Shown in pieces: positions 52,238-60,228 of a DNA stretch of 64,000 nt; position 1 is the stretch's first letter; the number at the start of each line of letters is the position of its first letter. Made by a program: the position numbers and the translations under genes. Source of the stretch: Burkholderia puraquae (GTDB lineage Bacteria; Pseudomonadota; Gammaproteobacteria; Burkholderiales; Burkholderiaceae); contig NZ_NBYX01000017.1 of assembly GCF_002099195.1 (NCBI RefSeq), positions 62,001 to 126,000 of the forward strand, written 5' to 3'. Under the pieces are notes generated by a model. The model did no database searches. It was not told where the DNA came from and saw nothing but the letters and a program-made list of their open reading frames with translations.

Positions 52238-52266
52238 AACCGGCGCACGCTCCACGTGCGCCGGTT
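52238..52266 (+). terminator. strong hairpin after pilin copy 2
   Basis: A perfect 12-bp stem AACCGGCGCACG/CGTGCGCCGGTT with a CTCCA loop, eight bases after the stop. It lacks a T tract; it may stabilise the pilin mRNA or terminate with Rho. Confidence 0.6.
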
Positions 52267-52630
52267 GGTTGCCCGGGCGCACGGCAGGACGCGTGCCCCG
52301 GCTTTCCCGACGGGCGCCGTACGCGCGCTGCCTCACACCCAACACCTTTCCGTATCAGACCGACCGGGCGCCCGCTCGATCGTCATCGCCCGCCAGTCGG
52401 CTTGAAACAGGCCCGCTCGACCGCGCGCCTCCGCCCACTGCGCCATTCAGGCTCGTCGCACATTCCGCGAGCAGTCCCGACCGGGCAAATCACCCGCGTC
52501 CAATGATCTCCACGTTTCGCACGTGCGCCATGTCGGTCGCCAGACACCGCCAAAAATTCGAACTCGTCCAATTTCAAAATAGCTCGAATCGGCTCATCTT
52601 CGTGTACTCAGGATAATTCAAGGTGATCAC
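52267..52630 (+). promoter_or_regulatory. intergenic region before the autotransporter gene
   Basis: About 360 bases with no gene. The last 90 bases are AT-richer, for example AAAATTCG and TTTCAAAATAGC near 52550-52585, and probably hold the autotransporter promoter. AAGGTG at 52620-52625 precedes the GTG start. Confidence 0.35.
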
Positions 52631-55594
52631 GTGAACCGCGGTTATTTTCCCTTTTCCCACACGCGCATTGGCCGGCGAGTCGTGCGTTCCGCGCTGCTCG
52701 CCGGCGCGGCCATACCGTGGACGTCGGCGGCACAAGTCAGCGGCGGCCCGCAACTCGCGGACGGCATCACACTCGAAGTCGCCCCAGGAGACTATTCGAC
52801 GACCGCCTCCGGCAAGGCCGTGCTTTCCGCGGTCAACGGCGGCGTGCTGACGACCGTCGGCAAAACCCGCATCTTCTCCACCGGGAACGTCTCCGCAGGT
52901 GCCGCCGCGTGGGGCACCGGCTCGCGCGTCGTCCTGCGCGACACGGAAATCCGCACGCGCGGCGACTCGAGCGCGGGCATCGATCTTCGTCACGGCGGCA
53001 GCGCCTCCGCTGAAAACATCTCCATCGATACCGACGGCGACTACGCGCACGGCGTATATATCGACGGTGCCAACGGCCATCTGTCGCTCTCCGGCAGCGT
53101 GATCGTCACGCGCGGCAAGGAAGCGTCCGGCATCGCCACGGTTCTGGTCCCGGGCGGCACCATCGACGTGGCCGACACGCTGATCCGGACCAGCGGCCTG
53201 TTCGGCACCGGCCTGTCCATCAGCTACGGCGGCGTCCGGGCCACATTGAAACGCACCGACATCCGCACCGACGGCGACTATGCATCGGTCCTGTACATGC
53301 CGAGTGCGTCCACGGTTGCATTCAGCGACTCGCATCTCGAAACCAGCGGATACGCGGCGCTCGGCGTGGACACCCGCGAGGGCAACGTCGAACTCGCCCG
53401 CACGCGCGTCGTCACGCATGGCGTCAGTTCACACGGGCTATATGTATCGAAGGAGTACACCGACACACCCGTCGTCGATGCAACCGATACCTACGTGACC
53501 ACCACCGGCAAGGGCGCGATCGGCGTGGTCGCGCGGCTTGGCGGCAAGGTCGCGATGACGCGCGGCGGCATCCTGACGAGCGGCGAGCGCGCGCGCGGGG
53601 TGCTGTCGGCCGGCGCGGAATCCGTTGCCGCCCTCACCGATACGACCGTCGAAACCCACGGCGCCGAAGCCGCCGCACTTTATGCGAGCGCCGGCGGCGC
53701 CGTCGACCTGCTGCGCAGCGACGCACGCACGACCGGCACCGGCGCCTATGCCGCAGCCGTCTATGGCGGAACGCTGACGGTCGACGACAGCTCGCTCGTC
53801 AGCGAACACCACGGTGCGATCGACGCGTCCGATGCGACGATCAGCCTGCGAAACGGCGCACGCGCCATCGGCGGCAACGGCAAGCTGCTGTCCGTTCATG
53901 CCGAGTCGGGCGCACCCGTGAGTCTGACGCTCGATTCCCGGTCCTATGCCCAGGGCGACATCGTCAACCATCCCACCGACGACGGCAGTCCGACCGATGC
54001 CGTGACGGACGTCAAGCTCGCGAACGGGTCCGCGTGGACCGGCGCGACCGACGCGGTCCGCGCGCTGTCGCTGGACACGAACAGTCTCTGGACCGTCACC
54101 GCCGATTCGACGGTCGGTTCCGTCGCGCTGAACGATTCGACGATCGCATTCGACGCGCCCGCAGCCGGCGTGCCGCCGACGCCGCGCACGCTCGTCGTAA
54201 CCGGCGACTATGCGGCGCGCAACGGCAAGCTCGTCCTCCATACGACGCTGCAGGACGACGCATCGCCCACCGATCGCCTCGTGATTGACGGCGGCCACGC
54301 GTCGGGCGACACCGGCATCGTCATCAAACGCTCGGGCGGCGACGGCGCGCCAACGACCATCGGCATCCCGATCGTCGAAACGCGCAATGGCGGCACGACC
54401 GACGCGTCGGCGTTCACGCTCGATGCGGCATCGGACGGCTACCGGCAAGGCTTCGGCACATTGTCTGCCGGCGGCTACGACTACATGCTCAAGCGCAGCG
54501 GCCAGGGCGGCCGGGAGGACGACTGGTATCTCGTCTCCGCGGCGAAACCCGTACCGCCGGAGCCGCCGCAGCCCCCCGGCCCCGTCGATCCCGAGCCGTC
54601 GATCCGCCCGGAAATCGATCCGCCCCCCCGCACTGCCGCCCCGGAGCCGGATGCGTATCTGGCGAACGCCGATGCAGCGGCGACGATGGCAATCCACACG
54701 CTTCATCAGCGCGACGATCGCTCGCTGCGCACCGAAGCAGCGGGCGCGCTCGACGGCGCAGTCTGGCTGCGTGCCGAAGGCCAGATGACGTCGATGTCGG
54801 GCGGCAACCGCAGCGTGTCGGGCAACGGCCGCCTGATCCACGCGGGCGCCGACCTGCTCCGCTTCGACGACGGCCGCGGCGGCAGCCTGCGGGTCGGCGC
54901 GATGGGCATGTACGGCAGCCAGACGAACTGGTCGACGCGCCCCCTGTGGAACGCGATCGAGCACCGCGTGATGAACGCCACCGCGCGCGGCAGCGTCTCC
55001 GGCTACAACGTCGGGCTGTATGGCACGTGGTACGGCAACCGCGACATCCTGACCGGCCCCTACGTCGACGCATGGTTCATGTACGGCGCGTATGCGAACA
55101 GCGTCGGCGGCAGCCTCGCGGCCGATTCGTACCGGTCACGCACCGTCACGGGCTCGCTCGAAACCGGCTATTCGTTCGGCTTCTATGAACGCGGCGACAC
55201 ACGATTCTTCGTCGAGCCCGAAGCGCAGCTCGTCGTCTCCGACTATCGCGCGGATGCACACGGCACGGCCGGCGGCCGCATCGACGGCCAGGGCTCCACC
55301 GACGTGCTCACCCGCCTGGGCGTGCGCGTGCATGGCATAACCGCCATGCCGCATGGACGCGAACTTCGGCCGTTCATCGAGGCAAACTGGTGGCACGGCC
55401 CCGGCTCGCGCTCGCTGACGCTCGATCGCAATGCGTTCTCGTTCAGCGTGCCGCGCGACCGGGCTGCCGTCCGGATCGGCGCAACCGGGCAGTTGAGCCG
55501 GCAATTCTCGATTTCGGCCAGCGTCGGCGTGGAAGGCAATCTGTCCGACTATTCGGTCGTCCGGGGGCAACTCTCGGCAAAATATCGCTGGTAA
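52631..55594 (+). CDS. type Va autotransporter, pertactin-like beta-helix passenger
   Basis: A 987-residue outer-membrane protein. The N-terminal signal runs to about residue 34 (VRSALLAGAAIPWTSAAQ). Residues 40-640 show degenerate repeats of GG-x-[AV]-x-x-x-x-T-x-[IV]-x-T-x-G-D-[YS]-A/S-x-G-[IV], typical of a right-handed beta-helix (as in pertactin/AidA), with no RGD seen. A Pro-rich linker (PVPPEPPQPPGPVDPEPS) at about 640-670 leads to an autotransporter barrel of about 280 residues that ends ...LSAKYRW, with the terminal aromatic needed for BAM assembly. The start is GTG. Probably an adhesin or immune-evasion factor. Confidence 0.92.
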   Translation: MNRGYFPFSHTRIGRRVVRSALLAGAAIPWTSAAQVSGGPQLADGITLEVAPGDYSTTASGKAVLSAVNGGVLTTVGKTRIFSTGNVSAGAAAWGTGSRVVLRDTEIRTRGDSSAGIDLRHGGSASAENISIDTDGDYAHGVYIDGANGHLSLSGSVIVTRGKEASGIATVLVPGGTIDVADTLIRTSGLFGTGLSISYGGVRATLKRTDIRTDGDYASVLYMPSASTVAFSDSHLETSGYAALGVDTREGNVELARTRVVTHGVSSHGLYVSKEYTDTPVVDATDTYVTTTGKGAIGVVARLGGKVAMTRGGILTSGERARGVLSAGAESVAALTDTTVETHGAEAAALYASAGGAVDLLRSDARTTGTGAYAAAVYGGTLTVDDSSLVSEHHGAIDASDATISLRNGARAIGGNGKLLSVHAESGAPVSLTLDSRSYAQGDIVNHPTDDGSPTDAVTDVKLANGSAWTGATDAVRALSLDTNSLWTVTADSTVGSVALNDSTIAFDAPAAGVPPTPRTLVVTGDYAARNGKLVLHTTLQDDASPTDRLVIDGGHASGDTGIVIKRSGGDGAPTTIGIPIVETRNGGTTDASAFTLDAASDGYRQGFGTLSAGGYDYMLKRSGQGGREDDWYLVSAAKPVPPEPPQPPGPVDPEPSIRPEIDPPPRTAAPEPDAYLANADAAATMAIHTLHQRDDRSLRTEAAGALDGAVWLRAEGQMTSMSGGNRSVSGNGRLIHAGADLLRFDDGRGGSLRVGAMGMYGSQTNWSTRPLWNAIEHRVMNATARGSVSGYNVGLYGTWYGNRDILTGPYVDAWFMYGAYANSVGGSLAADSYRSRTVTGSLETGYSFGFYERGDTRFFVEPEAQLVVSDYRADAHGTAGGRIDGQGSTDVLTRLGVRVHGITAMPHGRELRPFIEANWWHGPGSRSLTLDRNAFSFSVPRDRAAVRIGATGQLSRQFSISASVGVEGNLSDYSVVRGQLSAKYRW

Positions 55595-55651
55595 GCCGCG
55601 CAGACCGCCGGCGGGGCGTGAAATCCGCGCCCCGTGGAATTCCGCTATACT
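55595..55651 (+). promoter_or_regulatory. metX promoter region
   Basis: TATACT at 55646-55651 is a likely -10 box; the matching -35 is weak. Transcription would start near 55658, inside the hairpin that precedes the SAM-II aptamer. Confidence 0.45.
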
Positions 55652-55687
55652 CTTCCGACTTGCCGCCCGCTTGGCGGCAGTCGGAAG
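55652..55687 (+). other. long hairpin immediately 5' of the SAM-II element
   Basis: CTTCCGACT (55652-55660) pairs with AGTCGGAAG (55679-55687) and, after a bulged T, GCCGCC with GGCGGC around CGCTT: 15 base pairs in all. Its last base is the first base of the SAM-II P1 stem. No T tract. It could be a promoter-proximal operator, or an RNA stem stacking on the aptamer. Confidence 0.6.
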
Positions 55688-55791
55688 CGCGCCGATTTGC
55701 TGACTCGATTGCGGGCGCGCGAACCGGCCGGGCTTGGATGTATCTCTCTGTCCCGGCGGTTCACTACAAATGCGGCTAAAGAGGTCGTCAG
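55687..55791 (+). ncRNA. SAM-II riboswitch, metX leader
   Basis: P1 GCGCGCC (55687-55693) pairs with GGCGCGC (55714-55720). The loop has GAUUUGCUGACUCG-AUUGCG, matching the SAM-II consensus GAUUU...AUUGC before the 3' P1 strand. An inserted hairpin GAACCG/CGGUUC (55721-55762) follows, then ACAAAUGCGGCUAAAGAGG (55766-55784). UUGC pairs with GC(U)AA with an unpaired U, and CUGAC can pair with GUCAG at 55787-55791, forming the P2 pseudoknot. SAM-II senses S-adenosylmethionine and lowers expression of methionine-synthesis genes; position before metX fits. No database check was possible. Confidence 0.85.
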
Positions 55792-55855
55792 CCGCGCATC
55801 TCCGACTCCGCGCATCGCCGACACCATTTAGCTGCCCAGTCATAAGGCGGAACGA

Positions 55856-57001
55856 ATGGATTCGATCGGCATCGTCGCTCCACAGACCATGCACTTCGCC
55901 GAACCGCTGCGCTTGCAAAGCGGAAGCGTGATCGGCAACTATCAGCTCGTCGTCGAGACGTACGGCGAACTCAACGCCGCGCGCTCGAACGCGGTGCTCG
56001 TCTGCCACGCACTCAATGCGTCGCACCACGTCGCCGGCGTCTACGCGGACGATCCGCGCAGCACCGGCTGGTGGGACAACATGGTCGGCCCCGGCAAGCC
56101 GCTCGACACCAACCGCTTCTTCGTGATCGGCGTGAACAACCTCGGCTCGTGCTTCGGCTCGACCGGCCCGATGAGCATCGACCCGTCGACCGGCAAGCCC
56201 TATGGCGCGAGCTTTCCGGTCGTCACCGTCGAGGACTGGGTGCACGCGCAGGCGCGCGTCGCGGATGCGTTCGGCATCGAACGCTTCGCCGCGGTGATGG
56301 GCGGCAGCCTCGGCGGCATGCAGGCGCTCGCGTGGAGCCTGATGTATCCGGAGCGCGTCGCACACTGCATCGACATCGCGTCCACGCCGAAGCTGTCCGC
56401 GCAGAACATCGCGTTCAACGAGGTCGCGCGCTCGGCCATCCTGTCCGATCCCGATTTCCACGGCGGCGACTACTACGCGCACGGCGTGAAGCCGAAGCGC
56501 GGCCTGCGCGTCGCGCGGATGATCGGCCACATCACGTACCTGTCCGACGACGACATGGCCGAGAAATTCGGCCGCGCGCTGCGCCGCGCCGACGGCGCGC
56601 TCGACGCGTACAACTTCAGCTTCGACGTCGAATTCGAGGTCGAGTCGTACCTGCGCTACCAGGGCGACAAGTTCGCCGACTACTTCGACGCGAACACCTA
56701 CCTGCTGATCACGCGCGCGCTCGACTACTTCGACCCGGCGAAGGCGTTCGACGGCAACCTGACGGCCGCGCTCGCGCACACGCAGGCGAAATACCTGATC
56801 GCGAGCTTCTCGACCGACTGGCGTTTCGCACCGGCCCGCTCGCGCGAAATCGTGAAGGCGCTGCTCGACAACAAGCGCACGGTCAGCTACGCGGAAATCG
56901 ATGCGCCTCACGGCCACGACGCGTTCCTGCTCGACGACGCGCGCTATCACAACCTGATCCGCGCGTATTACGAACGAATCGCCAACGAGGTGGGTGCATG
57001 A
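55856..57001 (+). CDS. metX: homoserine O-acyltransferase MetX
   Basis: A 381-residue alpha/beta-hydrolase that transfers an acetyl or succinyl group to homoserine, the first step specific to methionine synthesis. The nucleophile Ser151 is in AAVMGGSLGGMQALAW; the Asp and His of the triad lie in the C-terminal part (SFSTDWRFAP and DAPHGHDAFLLD). The substrate acyl group (acetyl or succinyl) depends on a few residues and is not certain; many Burkholderia enzymes of this type are annotated as succinyltransferases. AAGGCGG lies 5 bases before the ATG. It is coupled to metW and controlled by the upstream SAM-II element. Confidence 0.95.
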   Translation: MDSIGIVAPQTMHFAEPLRLQSGSVIGNYQLVVETYGELNAARSNAVLVCHALNASHHVAGVYADDPRSTGWWDNMVGPGKPLDTNRFFVIGVNNLGSCFGSTGPMSIDPSTGKPYGASFPVVTVEDWVHAQARVADAFGIERFAAVMGGSLGGMQALAWSLMYPERVAHCIDIASTPKLSAQNIAFNEVARSAILSDPDFHGGDYYAHGVKPKRGLRVARMIGHITYLSDDDMAEKFGRALRRADGALDAYNFSFDVEFEVESYLRYQGDKFADYFDANTYLLITRALDYFDPAKAFDGNLTAALAHTQAKYLIASFSTDWRFAPARSREIVKALLDNKRTVSYAEIDAPHGHDAFLLDDARYHNLIRAYYERIANEVGA

Positions 57002-57606
57002 ACCAGCAAGCGCTGAATTCCCTGTCCGCGCGCGCGGACTTCCGCACGATCGCGCGCTGGGTCGAACCGCGCTCGACGGTGCTCGACCTCGGCTGCGGCG
57101 ACGGCTCGCTGCTCGCGCTGCTGATGGAAGAACTGGACGTGACCGGCTACGGGATCGAGCTCAACGACGCGGGCGTGCTCGCGAGCGCGAAGAATCGCAT
57201 CAACGTGATCCAGCAGAACCTCGAGGACGGCCTGCGCCTGTTCGAGGATCACAGCTTCGACATCGCGATCCTGTCGCAGACTTTGCAGACGATTCACCAG
57301 ACGGCCGCGATCCTGCGCGAAACCGCGCGGGTGGGGCGCGAATGCATCGTGTCGTTCCCGAATTTCGGCTACTGGCCGCACCGGCTGTCGGTGCTGAACG
57401 GCCGGATGCCGGTGTCGAAGTCGCTGCCGTACCAGTGGCACAACACACCGAACGTCCGGGTGCTGACGATCGAGGATTTCGAGGCGCTCGCGCCCGAAGT
57501 CGGCGTGACGATCCTCGACCGCGTGGTGCTGCACGAAGGCCAGCCGATTCGATGGGGAGCGAACTGGCGTGGTAGTCTTGCTGTCTATCGCGTCAAGCGC
57601 AGCTGA
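56998..57606 (+). CDS. metW: methionine biosynthesis protein MetW
   Basis: A 202-residue methyltransferase-fold protein (SAM-binding motif VLDLGCGDGSLLALL; ELNDAGVLASAKNRINVIQQNLEDGL; FDIAILSQTLQTIHQ). MetW is paired with MetX in many proteobacteria and is needed for, or stimulates, its acyltransferase activity; the PNFGYWPHRLSVLNGRMPVSKSLPYQWHNTPNVR block is characteristic. The ATG overlaps the metX stop (ATGA), so the two are translationally coupled. Confidence 0.95.
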   Translation: MNQQALNSLSARADFRTIARWVEPRSTVLDLGCGDGSLLALLMEELDVTGYGIELNDAGVLASAKNRINVIQQNLEDGLRLFEDHSFDIAILSQTLQTIHQTAAILRETARVGRECIVSFPNFGYWPHRLSVLNGRMPVSKSLPYQWHNTPNVRVLTIEDFEALAPEVGVTILDRVVLHEGQPIRWGANWRGSLAVYRVKRS

Positions 57607-57725
57607 GCCGGGGAGCCGTTGACGGACGCCGACGGCCCGCACGCACGTGCGGCCGTGCCGCTGCACTACCCGCGCCGCCGCCTGCGCTGTCGCCGCAATC
57701 AGTCAACGCTATCCAGTTCCAGTCC

Positions 57726-59147
57726 ATGTCGAAAACGCCACACGAGGCGCCCGCACTCACCGCTCACGAGGATCACCCCGGCTGGCGAGCCTATCTGAAC
57801 ACGCACATGCTGATCTGCGTGTTCCTGGGCTTCACGTCGGGTCTGCCGCTCTTCACGCTCGTCTACCTCGTGCAGGCATGGCTGCGCTCCGAGGGCGTGA
57901 ACCTGAAGGAAATCGGCCTGTTCGCGCTGATCCAGTTCCCGTATACGTGGAAGTTCCTGTGGGCGCCGCTGATGGACCGCTACGTCCCGCGCCTGCCCGG
58001 CTGGCGGCCGGGCCGCCGGCGCGGCTGGCTGCTGCTCACCCAGCTGCTGGTCGCGGGCGCGATCGCCGCGCTCGGCTTCGTGTCACCGCGCGACTCGATC
58101 TGGACGGTGGCCGCGCTCACCACGCTCGTCGCGTTCTTCGGCGCGAGCGCCGACATCGTGATCGACGCGTACCGCCGCGAACTGCTGCGCGATACCGAGC
58201 AGGGCCTCGGCAACGCGATACACGTGAACGCGTACAAGCTCGCCGCGCTGATTCCCGGCTCGCTGGCGCTGATCCTGTCCGACCACCTGCCGTGGGACGC
58301 CGTGTTCGCGCTCACCGGCGCGTTCATGCTGCCGGGCATCCTGATGACGCTCGTCGTGCGCGAGCCCGAAGTGGTCGGCACGCCGCCGCGCAACCTGCGC
58401 GACGCGATCGTGCTGCCGTTCCGCGAATTCATCCAGCGCGACGGCTGGGCCGGCGCGCTGCTCGTCATCGCGTTCATCTTCCTGTTCAAGATCGGCGACA
58501 CGATGGCCACCACGCTGTCGACGTCGTTCTTCCTCGACATCGGCTTCTCGCGCACCGAGATCGGCATCGTCGCGAAGACCACCGCGCTCGTCGCGAGCGT
58601 CGCCGGCGGCATCATCGGCGGCATCTGGCTCGTGAAAATCGGCATCGGCCGCGGGCTGTGGATCTTCGGCGCGCTGCAGATGGTGTCGACGCTCGGCTTC
58701 GCGTGGCTCGCCCAGCTCGGCCCCGGCTCGCCGGTGCTCGCGGTGCTCTACGACTTCACGGTCGCAGCCAGCCACGCGCTCGCGTCGTTCATGTCGGTGT
58801 TCGGTATCGAGATCACGCCAAGGCTGAGCCCGATGACCGTCGCGCTCGCGATCGTCTACGGCTTCGAAACCTTCACGACCGGCCTGACGATGGCCGCGTT
58901 CGTCGCGTATATCGCGAGCACGACCGACCCGCGCTATACGGCCACGCAGTTCGCGCTGTTCACGAGCCTCGCGTCGGTGCCGCGCACGCTGGCGTCGGCC
59001 GCGAGCGGCTTCGTCGTCGCGAAGATCGGCTGGTACGACTATTTCATCGTGTGTACCGCGCTCGCGATCCCCGGCATGCTGCTGCTGTTCAAGATCGCGC
59101 CGTGGAACGGTGCCGCACGCAACGGCGAGGCCAGCCGTGCGCAGTAA
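57726..59147 (+). CDS. ampG: AmpG-family muropeptide transporter
   Basis: A 473-residue major-facilitator permease with 12-14 hydrophobic helices. The early YLNTHMLICVFLGFTSGLPLFTLVYLVQAWLRSEGVNLKEIGLFALIQFPYTWKFLWAPLMDRY is a strong AmpG signature. It imports anhydro-muropeptides for cell-wall recycling, which links to ampC beta-lactamase induction in many species. The downstream M48-like gene starts inside its end, suggesting an operon. The gap to metW is 119 bases. Confidence 0.93.
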   Translation: MSKTPHEAPALTAHEDHPGWRAYLNTHMLICVFLGFTSGLPLFTLVYLVQAWLRSEGVNLKEIGLFALIQFPYTWKFLWAPLMDRYVPRLPGWRPGRRRGWLLLTQLLVAGAIAALGFVSPRDSIWTVAALTTLVAFFGASADIVIDAYRRELLRDTEQGLGNAIHVNAYKLAALIPGSLALILSDHLPWDAVFALTGAFMLPGILMTLVVREPEVVGTPPRNLRDAIVLPFREFIQRDGWAGALLVIAFIFLFKIGDTMATTLSTSFFLDIGFSRTEIGIVAKTTALVASVAGGIIGGIWLVKIGIGRGLWIFGALQMVSTLGFAWLAQLGPGSPVLAVLYDFTVAASHALASFMSVFGIEITPRLSPMTVALAIVYGFETFTTGLTMAAFVAYIASTTDPRYTATQFALFTSLASVPRTLASAASGFVVAKIGWYDYFIVCTALAIPGMLLLFKIAPWNGAARNGEASRAQ

Positions 59148-60198
59148 CGGCCTGCACCGCCTCGCGCGCGTTGCGGCCTCATTGAGCGTCGGTGCCGCGA
59201 CGCTCGCCGCGGGGGCCGCCCATGCGACCGACGCCGGCACGCCCGCTGCAACCGCCACGGGCGCCGCGCCGGCCGCTGCGCCCGCTTCACCGCCGGCGAC
59301 TTCGACGCCCGCCGCCCCCGCCCAGCCGGCCGCCGCCGAACCCGCGCAGCCGACCGGCGCAGCCGTGTCGGCGAAGGCTTATGCGCAGACGCCGCAGCAG
59401 GTCCGCTACGGCGACGCCATTGCCTTTCGCACGCTGATCCCGTCGCCGCTGCTCGAGCAGCTCACGGCGAACGAATACGCGCAGATCGTGCAGGCGGCCG
59501 CCGACAGCAATCGCCTGCTGCCTGCGAACCAGCCGCGCGTGAAGCGCCTGCGCGCGATCGTCGCGAAACTCGCGCCGTATTCGGTGAAATGGAACGACCG
59601 CGTGAAGAGCTGGACGTGGGACGTCAACGCGATCCGCTCGCGCGACATTCGCGTGAACTGCCTGCCGGGCGGCAAGGTGCTCGTGTACGGCGGCCTGCTC
59701 GATCGCGTCCGCCTGAACGACGACGAGTTCGGCGTGCTGCTCGCGCACGGCATCGCGCATGCGCTGCGCGAACACGCGCGCAGCAACTTCAGCGCGACCT
59801 CGCAGACATCGCTGCGCGCGGCCACGCTGCCGCCGCTGTTCGGCGTCGGCGAGCCGCTGCCGCAGGCGCTGAACCTCAGCGAGCGCCTGCAGTCGCTCCA
59901 CTACGACCCGACCGACGAGACCGAAGCCGACGTGATCGGCGGCGACATCGCCGCACGCGCGGGCTTCGATCCGCGCGCGGCGATCACGCTGTGGGACAAG
60001 CTCGCGGTCGCGACACGCGGGAACAAGGCGACGGGCTTCATCTACACGCACCCGTACAGCACCGCCCGCCGCCAGGATCTGCTGAACCGCCTGCCGGATC
60101 TCATGCCGCTGTACGCCAAGGCGATGGGCAAGCGCGTCGACACGCTGCCCGACTACGCCGGCATCAGCGCGCAGCGCCGCAAGGTCGTGCGGCGCTGA
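59137..60198 (+). CDS. M48-family peptidase-like protein lacking the catalytic Glu
   Basis: A 353-residue secreted protein with a signal peptide (RLARVAASLSVGAATLAAGAAHA), an Ala/Pro-rich linker to about residue 85, then an M48-type domain. The zinc motif is HGIAH (residues 204-208) where the family has HExxH, so both histidines remain but the catalytic Glu is Gly; the third-ligand Glu is present in DETEADVIGGDIAARAGFDP. It may bind metal or substrate without cleaving, or act as a chaperone. The start is likely the GTG at 59137, 11 bases inside ampG; a GTG at 59110 is an alternative. Confidence 0.85.
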   Translation: MRSNGLHRLARVAASLSVGAATLAAGAAHATDAGTPAATATGAAPAAAPASPPATSTPAAPAQPAAAEPAQPTGAAVSAKAYAQTPQQVRYGDAIAFRTLIPSPLLEQLTANEYAQIVQAAADSNRLLPANQPRVKRLRAIVAKLAPYSVKWNDRVKSWTWDVNAIRSRDIRVNCLPGGKVLVYGGLLDRVRLNDDEFGVLLAHGIAHALREHARSNFSATSQTSLRAATLPPLFGVGEPLPQALNLSERLQSLHYDPTDETEADVIGGDIAARAGFDPRAAITLWDKLAVATRGNKATGFIYTHPYSTARRQDLLNRLPDLMPLYAKAMGKRVDTLPDYAGISAQRRKVVRR

Positions 60199-60228
60199 GC
60201 GCCACGCGCGACCGATCGCTACGCATCC

